Shown piece by piece: positions 29,101 to 36,360 of a stretch of DNA of 64,000 nucleotides. The DNA is taken from contig NZ_BNAS01000006.1 of assembly GCF_014653785.1 (NCBI RefSeq), forward strand, positions 62,001 to 126,000, given 5' to 3'. Origin of the DNA: Promicromonospora soli. GTDB lineage: Bacteria > Actinomycetota > Actinomycetes > Actinomycetales > Cellulomonadaceae. Numbering within the stretch: position 1 is the first letter of the stretch; every line of letters begins with the position of its first letter. Made by a program: the position numbers and the translations under genes. Below the pieces are notes generated by a model that worked only from the letters and a program-made list of their open reading frames with translations, did not search any database and was not told the DNA's origin.

Positions 29101-29364
29101 GATGTTGCGAGTTACCTGGGCTACACGAAGTCCAATAAGAGATCCGCGGCCGGGCCTGCAATCTGGGAGAATAAGAAGGCGGGGGCCGGCCAGCCCCGGT
29201 ACATCACTTACGATAGGACCGGGCATAACAAGCAAGCTATATTCAAGGGTGCCAATTTCCGAAATCCCTTCCAGTCGACCAAGGACTCGGCTCGGGACGG
29301 GACCTATGGATTGGACGTATCACCGACGGGAGATGTGTTCGGGCTTACATGGCTAGCGAAATGA
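23158..29364 (+). CDS. Rhs/YD-repeat polymorphic toxin with HINT domain and C-terminal Ntox21-like toxin
   Basis: A 2068-residue toxin. N-terminal signal or anchor ~15-36 (LGVAIAVGFSASLLIAVAP); DUF6531-like start of the Rhs shell ~255; YD repeats ~420-1550; Rhs core-associated end ~1556-1618 (RFAGAYLDPTTGEGNYAMRA, DPTG); a hydrophobic stretch ~1680-1715; an Ala/Lys-rich coiled coil ~1745-1803; a pretoxin HINT domain from Cys1819 (NSFVPGTLVLLANG, DGHPFW) ending in LVHN; and a toxin tip ~1970-2068 beginning LTREQAEDVASYLGY. The tip resembles Ntox21-type BECR-fold RNases (YITYDRTGH). HINT autoproteolysis would free it. Base composition drops in the tip. ATG 23158 has only a weak SD (GGGGG). The next gene overlaps by 4 bp. 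Confidence 0.9.
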   Translation: MSEASPHHLVITRLERRWLGVAIAVGFSASLLIAVAPQETAEAAPVPQATAGEGPADRPMPDGVRRSTAYAEDERPPVVPEAVSADGKPAEVAKEEWRTLTSPVRPLAAADGFTGLDLRPGFLLGDTSVVLYFDEGNVDPDWTAAVVRLYEGDDQTEQESVRLTRAELEGPRFCGPSDFCRSFGSEDGWELDRGKNYFVTVAAVLPGGDEVVSEPSDSTRPRATILPPSIPDDQAAGCGCENALAPTAVGQAKRGVGVNTGTGAFVRVERDMQMASFGIPFASARTYSSANNRQGPLGVGWAWSYDMRATETDDGVIVRAEDGAEALYTPDGDGYTRPPGVRSNLRRDGDGWELVTPQQVTYEFGAAGRLSAVTSPRDDGVRLAYVEVDDGGRDEDRDDITITDASGRTAVAELEDGVITRMVLPDRRQVRFEYTDGLLTAVEDARGNVWQYRYDAEGRLSQVVDPHDVVAVHNEYGAGGRVVTQRDGVGAEMTFAWDAEKQEARTTDADDISVYDGYRGNVLLYSQRSTGDADNHRYNRRLDRNLVVNGNQYQHVVRFDAQGNPTQAIAPQGFGDKTKYDDRNNPIEYTDANGNVWKNTYNEFDELVRSVDAEGNDIKHAYDDRGLRTSTTDQRDKVTRYEYLADGEENAGLLSAVVSPEGRRSEYFYDKTGRQVAQTDPRGTADPRQRRHYTTETQYDEQDRVVRVEEPGKHRGWRSVYDDVGRLAKEISPEGVVSEYGYLDNGLQSRADAGGRVMTYGYTDAGRRKSESVQMEGTDLTTSYTYDAKGLVKTVTSPRGNVPGANKADFTTEYFYDANDNPIRMRMPYPGGKHVDRDIKVDALDRTTASINELNKTSSFERSNTGQVDSVTDTKGRTTTMGYDKNGRQTERTDSGSKTTRTEYDAAGNKVKQISPTGGITTYAYTDDGLLASVTEPRGNVEGADKDRFTTRFEYDLAGNRIKEIDPLGNTTSTTYDANNRPIEATDARGGTTYYGYRDDDQISHVRQPDAPKVPLVSQAFATVLRYDHDGRVVGVIDPQGGRTSVTYDDAGRPVTTTDPLGRTSHVGYDAESNAVSSITTDRNEDLSDLSEAERAERTITSVYDLRSRLTSQQVGSTGPEYTYGYDAKDRTTSYGDPLGVRTVAYDDEDQITKVVREEANQATETFTYGYDQRGNITARTYPDGTKITSTYDDDSRLASTTASGGSMGGNEARWEYAYDVAGRRTATTLPASTGLAEKRVYDDAGRLTSIGTERTGEPVEGVQDPVSAFDLTLDEVGNPTQVKTTRGGVTEAVAYAYDDANRVTDACYAAQECDRTSKAAGRISYEYDLLGNRTEQKRTGSAGHDLTRYSYDHASQLIRELVVGKEGGQKKVERKDYEYDVRGNQTRAGDDRLKYNLDNTLAEATVGGVLTRYTYDATRMRLDAITGVGAGAKTRHWSWDTNGSLENIAVDTVTDVNGVVTNRQAFTYGPTDEPLALLAAGGGAHVYTHDWLGGVANMLSLDGQVEEGYDYDPFGNPRQGTTLAGAVAEKAGGAAALGAAAEDAEPAAELKNPMRFAGAYLDPTTGEGNYAMRARNYDPGTGRFSTMDPAGAQPTGSSPYAYAGNNPLVYTDPTGERELEGPTGGSTTESPTGADTTSNPNDPGAEVEGPSAEEIAQAQQLESKSMLDVILEAGGQILMEFLGITDLMNCLDGDLGACVMLIVGALPWGKIFKAAKIGEAVYKAGKAVMAFSGELKWAKQILSGAKKAKQAAEAAKAAAAKAAREAAQKAAKAKAAAAAKVKKLAEEAKARARADAAKKKADTTGSGDAAKVEEPLGCMTDNSFVPGTLVLLANGIRQPIEDLEPGDEVLAAGEETGDRSGSRLVTAHITGSGEKTLVSVTIRDADGDKQKVVATDGHPFWNPVKSMWVDAIDLRSGDWLKTSAGTWAQVADVDVEHKRAVVHNLTVDRDHTYYVGAGETQVLVHNSNTNCNSLTREQAEDVASYLGYTKSNKRSAAGPAIWENKKAGAGQPRYITYDRTGHNKQAIFKGANFRNPFQSTKDSARDGTYGLDVSPTGDVFGLTWLAK

Positions 29365-30224
29365 GCACCGAATTCATTCTCAGTCCTCTGAGTGAGAGTG
29401 TGCGAGTTGTGTTGACAGATGCACCTGCTTGGAGTGCGTACGCGGCGGAACTGCGCGGAGTGCTCGACATGGTGATCGAGAAGAGTGGGAGTGATTTTCT
29501 AGAGGTCGGCGAGTTGTTGGTGAGTCAGCCACTTCCGGACAGGTACATGAGTCTCCGAAATGGTGTCGAGGTCAGTCGCTCGGAAGCGATTGATCTTATC
29601 GAGGGAATGGTGGCCGGGCGCGGACCGTATTGCCGACTCTCCATACCGGGGAAGCTTTGCATCGAGTCGGGATGGGATGGAGGCGTACATCTCTACGCAA
29701 CCCCAGTGGTAAGCGCCGATCTAATGGCGTTCCGCAGCAGGGACGTGAGTCTCCAGTGGCGCAATGCAGTCCCAGAGTTCGTAGATGTGTCGAGGCCTGT
29801 AGATGCTGTCGCAGACGAGAAGTTCTGGCATGCGGTACTGAAAGCTTCCGAGCGGACCACCCTGTTGTGCGAGCGCTGGGCGCACGGCGCTTACGGTTGT
29901 AGATGGTTCCGGGTGACCCAGGGGAACGCAATGGAAGTAGCCCGACTGGTGCGGCCGCGCTCCCTCCTCTGCGTGGTTTCCGAGCCTGACTTGCAACCTA
30001 AGTCTGAGGTAATGGAAGAAGACTTCACTGCCTTTGCGGCCCCGCTACTGCCTGGCGAGTTGGCCTACCAGGCATATCCCGGTGGCGCCGATAGTCTCTC
30101 CGATGTTATTGGTCAAGGTTTCTCATTCATCCTGGCCGACAAGGCCCTGAGTAATTGGTGCGCCGTGGTGCCGGACCCAGATGGGGTAATGAGGGGACAG
30201 TGGGAGAGCCCGGGAGAATCGTAG
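29361..30224 (+). CDS. Putative immunity protein for the Rhs toxin
   Basis: A 287-residue soluble protein with no family I recognise. Its ATG overlaps the toxin stop (ATGA), the standard place for a cognate immunity gene, which must be made with the toxin to protect the producer. Codon use is clearly less GC-rich than in the neighbours (many codons end in A or T, e.g. around 29400-29900), as expected for a recently acquired toxin-immunity cassette. The alternative start at 29349 inside the toxin frame is less likely. The function is inferred from position alone. Confidence 0.7.
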   Translation: MSTEFILSPLSESVRVVLTDAPAWSAYAAELRGVLDMVIEKSGSDFLEVGELLVSQPLPDRYMSLRNGVEVSRSEAIDLIEGMVAGRGPYCRLSIPGKLCIESGWDGGVHLYATPVVSADLMAFRSRDVSLQWRNAVPEFVDVSRPVDAVADEKFWHAVLKASERTTLLCERWAHGAYGCRWFRVTQGNAMEVARLVRPRSLLCVVSEPDLQPKSEVMEEDFTAFAAPLLPGELAYQAYPGGADSLSDVIGQGFSFILADKALSNWCAVVPDPDGVMRGQWESPGES

Positions 30225-30236
30225 TCTGATTGCCCT

Positions 30237-30282
30237 GGCGACGACGCTGGTGACGATGACCTCCACAGACCGATCCCAACCA
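30237..30282 (-). pseudogene. Duplicated 5' end of the gene at 30358-30828
   Basis: These 46 bp match 30799-30844 at 38 positions. In both copies the minus strand reads GTG and codes for a similar start (VEVIVTSVVA here, MEIIVTSVVA there). Similarity continues patchily into the upstream flank (CACGCGGCTG at 30313 and 30870). The fragment stops within ten codons next to the immunity gene and marks a recombination or cassette-insertion scar. Confidence 0.55.
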
Positions 30283-30357
30283 GACTTGTCACGAGGCGCG
30301 TTCCCAGCCTGCCACGCGGCTGGTCACGACGACGATCCGCCTGGTGCGCGATGTCGA

Positions 30358-30828
30358 CTAAGCGACGTCGACGTGCTTGCGCGCCGCTTCCACGAAACCG
30401 AAGATGCTCGCCTTGGCCACGTCGCGGGCGCTCGGGAGATCCTCGGCCGGGAGGTCCGATGTCAGGAGGTCGACGTCGTCGATCGCCTGCTGGCCGAGCG
30501 CGATCAGCTCCGTGGACTCCGTCACGAGCTGGACCCGAAAGAGCGCCTCGAGCGCGCTCGTCCGCAACCGGTACGTCTCGTAGCGGAGCGACTCGGGGTC
30601 TCCGCCGCGCTGCGCGTGCTCCGCGAACCAGCGGTCGATGTGGGCTCGGCGGAGGTTGACGAGCGCCCCGCCGAACGTCGTGTACGCGCTGACCCGCTCC
30701 TGCCGCAGGCGCTCGTTGCGTGCGAAACGCTCCGCGTCCGCCCGGTTCCGCCGCTGGAAGTAGTGCGTCGCCAGCGAGCCGAGCAGTGTTCCGACGACGG
30801 CGACCACGCTGGTCACGATGATTTCCAC
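30358..30828 (-). CDS. Single-TM protein of unknown function
   Basis: A 156-residue protein with one N-terminal membrane anchor (IIVTSVVAVVGTLLGSLATH) followed by a charged, helical cytoplasmic part (RRNRADAERFARNERLRQER). No family is recognised; short anchored helical proteins of this kind are common in Actinobacteria. GTG 30828 starts the frame. A copy of its 5' end stands 560 bp away beside the immunity gene, so it may belong to the mobile part of the Rhs locus. Confidence 0.65.
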   Translation of the reverse strand: MEIIVTSVVAVVGTLLGSLATHYFQRRNRADAERFARNERLRQERVSAYTTFGGALVNLRRAHIDRWFAEHAQRGGDPESLRYETYRLRTSALEALFRVQLVTESTELIALGQQAIDDVDLLTSDLPAEDLPSARDVAKASIFGFVEAARKHVDVA

Positions 30829-30940
30829 GGGCCGAAGCCAACCACGCCGGACCGTGGTTGAGAAGTCGGCACGCGGCTGTTCAGGGCCCAGCGACGGCCG
30901 TGGTCCGAGCCTCCGGGGAAACGGGTACGCGACGGGTGAC

Positions 30941-30975
30941 GTAACGCTGAGCTAGCAGTGCTACGTCTCCGTTAC
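30941..30975. repeat. GTAACGCT palindromic repeat, copy A
   Basis: A 35-bp element beginning GTAACGCT and ending CGTTAC, with 28 of 35 positions identical to copy B at 59929-59963. It lies between the start of the single-TM gene and the luciferase-like gene. The outer bases form an inverted repeat. Function unknown. Confidence 0.65.
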
Positions 30976-31052
30976 CTACCTGGCTGGGACAGTTCCTTCC
31001 CGCGGTGCTCCGGACCGGGAATGGGCACCTCGCGGCGGCGGTTCGGCCAGTC

Positions 31053-31868
31053 ATGGAGCTACAGGTGGTGCTGCCCGACGAGTCGCCCGCGATGCCCGTG
31101 CGGACGCTCGTCGACCTGGCCCGGGCGGCCGAGGACCTCGGCTACACGACGGCGTGGCTGCCCGACCACGTGCTGCCGCCCGGCGAGTACGGGCGGACCT
31201 TCGGCGGCGTCTACGAGCCGCTGGTGACGATCGGCCATCTGACCGCCGTAACGAACCGCCTGCGCTTCGGAACGTCGGTGCTGGTCGTGCCGCTGCGTGA
31301 CCCGTTCGTGCTCGCCAAGCAGGTCGCGACCCTGCACGAACTCTCGGGGGGCCGGGTGACCCTCGGCGTGGGCGTGGGCTGGAACATGCCGGAGTTCGAC
31401 GCCGTGGGTGCGGACTACCCGCATCGCGGCGCCGTCACCGACGATGCGCTCGCCTTGCTCAGCCACCTGTTCGCGGGCGGCGTGGCGCCGTACCGGGGCA
31501 GTCGGTTCTCGTACGAGCAGGGCGTGTTCGCGCCGGTGCCCGAGGGGAGCGTGCCGATCATGGTGGGCGGGAACAGCGACGCCGCGCTGCGCCGCGCCGC
31601 CCGCTTCGGCGACGTCTGGCAGGGAATCCCCGCCGACCCCGGCACCTTCGCCGAGCGGGTGCGGACCCTCGCCGAGCTGTCCGCCGGGCGCGACGTCGTA
31701 CCGGCGCTGCGGATCGGCTGGGACGGCAGCACTCCCGTGGAGCGGGTGGCGGACGCCGCCGTCGCCTACCGGGAGGCCGGTGCCGCCCAGCTCGCCGTGC
31801 ACTTCGGCGAGCACCGGGGCACCGCCGAACGCATGGCGGCTCTGGCGGCCGCGCTGGCCGGTCGCTGA
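31053..31868 (+). CDS. LLM-class flavin-dependent oxidoreductase
   Basis: A 271-residue luciferase-like TIM-barrel monooxygenase of the F420/FMN type common in Actinobacteria. Typical segments: AEDLGYTTAWLPDHVL, the conserved LRFGTSVLVVPLRDP, the glycine-rich LGVGVGWNMPEF, and PIMVGGNSDAALRRAARFGDVW. It probably uses reduced F420 or FMN; the substrate cannot be told. The start ATG 31053 lacks a good SD; the frame is open back to 31005. Confidence 0.88.
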   Translation: MELQVVLPDESPAMPVRTLVDLARAAEDLGYTTAWLPDHVLPPGEYGRTFGGVYEPLVTIGHLTAVTNRLRFGTSVLVVPLRDPFVLAKQVATLHELSGGRVTLGVGVGWNMPEFDAVGADYPHRGAVTDDALALLSHLFAGGVAPYRGSRFSYEQGVFAPVPEGSVPIMVGGNSDAALRRAARFGDVWQGIPADPGTFAERVRTLAELSAGRDVVPALRIGWDGSTPVERVADAAVAYREAGAAQLAVHFGEHRGTAERMAALAAALAGR

Positions 31869-31922
31869 GGACGGGCCGGACGCGCCCGCCGGTGGCTGAG
31901 CTCGCGGCTCGGACGCCTGGGC

Positions 31923-33221
31923 TCAGGCGATCGGCGGGGGCGCGAGGCGGTCCAGCGCGGCGACGACGAGCGCCTCGACGCCGGTCTCCAGGGTCGGGTG
32001 GGGGACGGGCGCGAACCGCGGTGAGTGGTTGGACGGGATGTCCTGGTTCACCGTGCCCGCACGCTCCGCCGCCTGGAAGGCCGCCGGATCCCAGCCGCCG
32101 AGCAGCCAGTAAACGATGGGCACGCCCACGGCGGTCGCGAGCACACCGACGTCCTCGCTGCCGGACACGGGGCCGGGGTCGATGACCCGCTCGGCGCCGA
32201 AGTGGGCGGCGAGCACGCCCCGCGTGCGCTCCGTCTCCGCCGGGTCGTTGATCACGGGCGGGAACCCGTCGCGGGTCGTGACCCGCGGAGGCTGCGGCGC
32301 GCCCGCGGCGGCCGCCTCGCCCCGGACGATCCGCTCTACGGCCGCCAGGACGCGGGTCCGCACCGCCTCGTCGAAGGAGCGGACGTTCACGCCGAGACGG
32401 GCCTCGTCGGGAATGATGTTCTCCTTGGTGCCCGCGTGGAGGGTGCCCACAGTGACGACGGCGGCGTCGTTGGCGGCGATCTCCCGAGAGACGATGGTCT
32501 GCAGCCGCATCACGGTCGAGGCCGCCATCACCACCGGGTCGACGGTTGCCTCCGGCCGGGAGCCGTGCCCGCCGCGCCCGATGAGCCGGATGTCCAGGAC
32601 GTCGGTGCCGGCGAACGCCGGTCCGCCGTGGAGCCCGACCAGGCCCGCAGCGACGGGCGCGACGTGCTGCCCCAGCACGATGTCGGGCTTCGGCACCCGG
32701 TCGTACAGGCCGTCGTCGACCATGGCGCGGGCCCCACGGCCGAGCTCCTCCGCGGGCTGGAAGACGACGACGAGGGTCCCCGACCACGCGGCCTGCCCCT
32801 GCGCCAGCACCTCGGCAGCGCCGAGGAGGGCGGTGACGTGCACGTCGTGCCCGCACGCGTGCATGACGCCGGACTCGACGCCGTCCGCGGTGGTGGTGTG
32901 CACAGTGCTGGCGTACGGGAGCCCCGTGTCCTCGGTGACGGGCAGCGCGTCCATGTCGGCGCGGAGCAGCACGCACGGGCCGTCGCCGTTGGTGAGCACG
33001 CCGGCGACACCGGTGCCGCCGATGCCGGCGTGCACCAGATAACCGAGAGTCGCGAGCCGGGCCGCGACCAGGGATGCCGTGCGGGTCTCCTGGAAGGACA
33101 GCTCCGGGTGGGCGTGAAGGTCGACATAGGTCTCGCGAAGGCTCGACAGCATCGATGCCACCGGCGCCAGGACGGCTGCGACGTCCGGCACCGCGTCGGG
33201 GAGCACTGGGGGAACGGTCAT
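31923..33221 (-). CDS. M20D-family amidohydrolase (N-acyl amino-acid deacylase type)
   Basis: A 432-residue metallopeptidase-fold enzyme. Metal ligands are visible in the order Cys/His (HACGHDVH), Glu pair (QPAEELGRGA), His (GQHV) and a C-terminal His (SNHSPRF); the N-terminal DLHAHPELSFQE is diagnostic for M20D. It hydrolyses N-acyl amino acids or related amides such as hippurate. ATG 33221 chosen; the frame upstream enters a repeat. Divergent from nhaA. Confidence 0.9.
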   Translation of the reverse strand: MTVPPVLPDAVPDVAAVLAPVASMLSSLRETYVDLHAHPELSFQETRTASLVAARLATLGYLVHAGIGGTGVAGVLTNGDGPCVLLRADMDALPVTEDTGLPYASTVHTTTADGVESGVMHACGHDVHVTALLGAAEVLAQGQAAWSGTLVVVFQPAEELGRGARAMVDDGLYDRVPKPDIVLGQHVAPVAAGLVGLHGGPAFAGTDVLDIRLIGRGGHGSRPEATVDPVVMAASTVMRLQTIVSREIAANDAAVVTVGTLHAGTKENIIPDEARLGVNVRSFDEAVRTRVLAAVERIVRGEAAAAGAPQPPRVTTRDGFPPVINDPAETERTRGVLAAHFGAERVIDPGPVSGSEDVGVLATAVGVPIVYWLLGGWDPAAFQAAERAGTVNQDIPSNHSPRFAPVPHPTLETGVEALVVAALDRLAPPPIA

Positions 33222-33276
33222 GCGCCCCACGATGGCACCGACGGCCGAGGTCGGCGCCCCAAAGCCCACCCATCTT

Positions 33277-33337
33277 GTTGTGGGCGCGACCGTTGCGCCT
33301 AAACCGGACGTTTAGTCGCAACGATCACGCCCACAAC
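33277..33337. repeat. 61-bp palindromic repeat, copy A
   Basis: A 61-bp element with 21-bp inverted arms (starting GTTGTGGGCGCGACCGTTGC) and a 19-nt centre, 56 of 61 positions identical to the element at 43468-43528. It lies between the divergent amidohydrolase and nhaA genes. The conserved ends and length argue for a repeated mobile or regulatory element. Confidence 0.75.
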
Positions 33338-33397
33338 GAATGCGAGCGGGACTAGCCTGAGCGATGGGCAGCCCCGTTCGTGGCGACAGGAGAAGTG

Positions 33398-35272
33398 ATG
33401 GCGAACCTCACGATCATCGAGCGGTCGCCCGATCCCGAGGAGCTGGACCCGGGCAGGCGGCCGTCCATCGCGGAGCGGATCCGCGCGCTCGGCCAGACCC
33501 GGCTGGGCGCACTCCTCCTGCTGCTCGGGACGGTCGCGGCGATCGTCTGGGCCAACGCCTCGTCCACCTCGTACAGCGAGTTCTGGGAGACGCACCTCAG
33601 CCTGGGCGTCGAGGACCTGCAGGTGGAGTTCACGCTGCACGCCCTGGTCAACGACGCGCTGATGGCGCTGTTCTTCTTCACCGTGGGTCTGGAGGTGCGG
33701 CGGGAGTTCGCGATCGGCGAGCTCACCAGCTGGTCCCGGGCCGTGGTCCCGGTAGTGGCCGCCGTCGCGGGGCTCGTCGTCCCCGCCGTCCTGTACGTGC
33801 TGATCAGCCAGGGAACGGGCTGGGAGGGCGCATGGGGGGTGGTCATCTCGAGCGACACGGCGTTCGTCGTCGGCGCGCTGGCCCTCATCGGGCCGAGGGC
33901 GCCCGGCAGGCTCCGGGTCTTCCTCCTGGCGCTCGCAGTGGTCGACGACATCGGCGCGCTGTCGATCATCGCGCTCGTCTACACCGAGAACTTCGACCCC
34001 CTCCCGCTGCTGGTCGCGGCGGTGGGCCTGGCCGGCGTCTACCTCACGCGGTACGTGCCCACCGGCCGCGGGCCGATCTACGCCACGCTCTCGATCATCG
34101 TCTGGCTCGCGTTCCTGGCGTCCGGAGTGCACCCGACGCTGGCCGGCGTCGCCATCGCGCTCCTGGTGCCGGTGTACCGGCCGAGCCGGCGGGACGTGGA
34201 GCACGCCCTGACCCTGGCGCGCACGTTCCGGCAGTCGCCGAACAGCGACTACGCGCGCGCCGCGGCGAACAGCCTGCGCGAGTCGATCTCGATCAACGAG
34301 CGGCTGCAGTCGGCCTACGCGCCGTACGTGGCCTACGTGATCCTGCCCCTCTTCGCCCTCGCGAACGCGGGCGTGCAGATCAACAGCGAGATCCTGGCCG
34401 CGGCGGCCGGGTCGGCGGTCACCTGGGGCATCGTGGTGGGGCTCGTCGTCGGAAAGCTCCTGGGCGTGCTGGGGTCGGGCGCGGTCATGCGCGTCCTGCG
34501 GATCGGCGACCTGGGGCCGGGGCTGACGCTCGACCGGCTCGCCGGCGGCGGCGCCCTGTGCGGCATCGGCTTCACGATCTCCCTGTTCATCGTCGACCTC
34601 GCGATCGACGACCCGGCGGCGCAGACCGAGGCACGCGTGGGCGTGCTCTCGGCGTCGGTCATCGCGTTCCTGCTGGCCGCCGTGATCTTCAAGGTCTCGG
34701 ACCGTGCGCACCCGGCGAAGGAGGCCGGGACGGTGCTGCTCCGACCGGTCGACCCCGCGCGGGACCACGTGTTCGGCCCGGCCGACGCGCCGTACACGCT
34801 GGTCGAGTACGGGGACTTCCAGTGCGGGTTCTGCTCCAAGGCTTCGGGCGCGATCCAGGAGGTGTACCGCGAGCTCGGCGACCAGCTGCGGTACGTCTGG
34901 CGGCACGCACCGCTCGACCGGTACCACCCGAACGCCATCGCGGCGGCCGAGGCGGCCGAGGCCGCGGCGCTGCAGGGGGAGTTCTTCGCGATGGAACGGA
35001 GCCTGCTCCTGGACCAGGAGAACCAGCTCCCCTCGGACATCGTGCAGCGTGCGGTCGACCTGGGGCTCGACGTCGAGCGGTTCGAGCGGGACCTGGTGTC
35101 GCCGGAGGCGGCCGGGCGTGTCCGGGACGACATGCTCGACGCCGAGGCGATGGACATCACCGCCGTCCCGACGTTCTTCGTGAACGGCCGCCGGCACACC
35201 GGGCCGTACGACGCGCGGTCGCTCATCCGTGCACTGGAGCGCGATGCGCACGCGCCGGGAGGCCTGACGTGA
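33398..35272 (+). CDS. nhaA: NhaA Na+/H+ antiporter fused to a DsbA-like thioredoxin domain
   Basis: A 624-residue fusion. Residues ~25-440 are NhaA (about 12 helices) with the pH/ion site Asp183-Asp184 in VVDDIGAL and SSDTAF; it exchanges sodium for protons at the membrane. Residues ~450-620 form a DsbA/thioredoxin-fold domain with active-site CGFC (Cys476, Cys479) and the cis-Pro motif AVPTFFVNG. The fusion is known in Actinobacteria. SD AGGAG at 33388-33392 fixes ATG 33398. The stop overlaps the GTG of the LacI regulator (GTGA). Confidence 0.93.
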   Translation: MANLTIIERSPDPEELDPGRRPSIAERIRALGQTRLGALLLLLGTVAAIVWANASSTSYSEFWETHLSLGVEDLQVEFTLHALVNDALMALFFFTVGLEVRREFAIGELTSWSRAVVPVVAAVAGLVVPAVLYVLISQGTGWEGAWGVVISSDTAFVVGALALIGPRAPGRLRVFLLALAVVDDIGALSIIALVYTENFDPLPLLVAAVGLAGVYLTRYVPTGRGPIYATLSIIVWLAFLASGVHPTLAGVAIALLVPVYRPSRRDVEHALTLARTFRQSPNSDYARAAANSLRESISINERLQSAYAPYVAYVILPLFALANAGVQINSEILAAAAGSAVTWGIVVGLVVGKLLGVLGSGAVMRVLRIGDLGPGLTLDRLAGGGALCGIGFTISLFIVDLAIDDPAAQTEARVGVLSASVIAFLLAAVIFKVSDRAHPAKEAGTVLLRPVDPARDHVFGPADAPYTLVEYGDFQCGFCSKASGAIQEVYRELGDQLRYVWRHAPLDRYHPNAIAAAEAAEAAALQGEFFAMERSLLLDQENQLPSDIVQRAVDLGLDVERFERDLVSPEAAGRVRDDMLDAEAMDITAVPTFFVNGRRHTGPYDARSLIRALERDAHAPGGLT

Positions 35273-36333
35273 TCCGTCGTCCGACGCTGGCGGTGGTCGC
35301 CGAGGTAGCCGGGGTGAGCCTGAAGACCGCGTCCCGGGTGCTCAACCGCGAGCCCAACGTGGCGGCTGCCACGCGCGAGCGGGTGCTGGACGCCGCGGCC
35401 TCGCTGGGCTTCCGGCGCAACGCCGTGGCCGCCGACCTCGCGCGGGGCGGCTTCTCCCGGCTGGTCGGGTTCATCACCGGCGACCTGGCCAACGAGTTCT
35501 ACTCCGCCCTGGCCAGCGGCATCGAGCGCGAGCTGCGCGAGCACGGGCTGCAGCTGCTCACGGCGTCGTCCGACGAGGATCCCGAGCGCGAGTCGTCGCT
35601 GACGGGGGAGCTGCTGGAGCGCCGGGTCGGCGCCCTGATCGTCACGCCGGCCGGGGCGGACCACTCGGCGCTGCGGGGCGAGATCGCCGCCGGCCTGACC
35701 GTGGTGGTCGTGGACCGGCCGGCGGCCGGGATGGACGTCGACACGGTGGTCATCGACAACCGCGGCGGCACGCGGGCCGCCGTCGAGCACCTGCTCGCTC
35801 ACGGGCACCGCCGCATAGCGTTCGTGGGCGACGAGCCCCACCTGTGGACCTACCAGGAGCGCAGCGACGAGTTCCTCGCCGCGATGCGCGACGCCGGGGT
35901 GTCCGACGCCGAGCGGTGGGTCCGGTCCGGCGCCCACTCCGCCGCGGCCGCCCGCGACCTGGTGGTCGAGCTGCTCGATGCTCGACACGGACAGGCTCGA
36001 CACGGACAGGCTCGACACGGACAGGCTCGGGACGGACAGGCGCCCGAGCCGCCCACAGCGGTGCTCGCCGCGAACAACCGGGCCACCGTGGGCACGCTCC
36101 AGGCACTGCGCGACGCGCCGGGCGGCGACGGGGTCGCCGTGGTGGGCTTCGACGACTTCGAGCTGGCGGATCTCCTGGGCATCACGGTGGTGGCCTACGA
36201 CGCCGTGGAGATGGGCCGGCGCGCCGCCGAGCTGGCGGTAGCGCGGTCCGCGGACCCGGACCGGCCGGTGGAGCTGGTGGTGCTGCCGACCCGCGTAGTG
36301 GCGCGGGGAAGCGGCGAGCGCGAACCCCGCTGA
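35269..36333 (+). CDS. LacI-family transcriptional regulator with repeat insertion
   Basis: A 354-residue regulator: HTH (LAVVAEVAGVSLKTASRVLN) at ~6-28, hinge, then periplasmic-binding-like ligand domain. A four-unit repeat of ARHGQ (encoded by 35980-36039) interrupts the domain at ~238-257, in a surface loop before the C-terminal subdomain. Translation is coupled to nhaA by a 4-bp overlap with GGGAGG upstream. LacI proteins usually control sugar genes; its target is not obvious here, since the neighbours are not sugar genes. Confidence 0.9.
   Translation: MIRRPTLAVVAEVAGVSLKTASRVLNREPNVAAATRERVLDAAASLGFRRNAVAADLARGGFSRLVGFITGDLANEFYSALASGIERELREHGLQLLTASSDEDPERESSLTGELLERRVGALIVTPAGADHSALRGEIAAGLTVVVVDRPAAGMDVDTVVIDNRGGTRAAVEHLLAHGHRRIAFVGDEPHLWTYQERSDEFLAAMRDAGVSDAERWVRSGAHSAAAARDLVVELLDARHGQARHGQARHGQARDGQAPEPPTAVLAANNRATVGTLQALRDAPGGDGVAVVGFDDFELADLLGITVVAYDAVEMGRRAAELAVARSADPDRPVELVVLPTRVVARGSGEREPR
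35980..36039 (+). repeat. Four 15-bp tandem repeats in the LacI gene
   Basis: Unit GCTCGACACGGACAG repeated four times; the last has two changes. The unit length keeps the reading frame, so copy-number changes would lengthen or shorten a loop without breaking the protein. Confidence 0.9.
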
Positions 36334-36360
36334 CCCCGCCGTGGAGCGTCGGCTGACCTG

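Noticed and set aside
35980-36039. Possible CRISPR array
   Set aside because: Units are 15 bp without spacers and lie in frame within a LacI gene.
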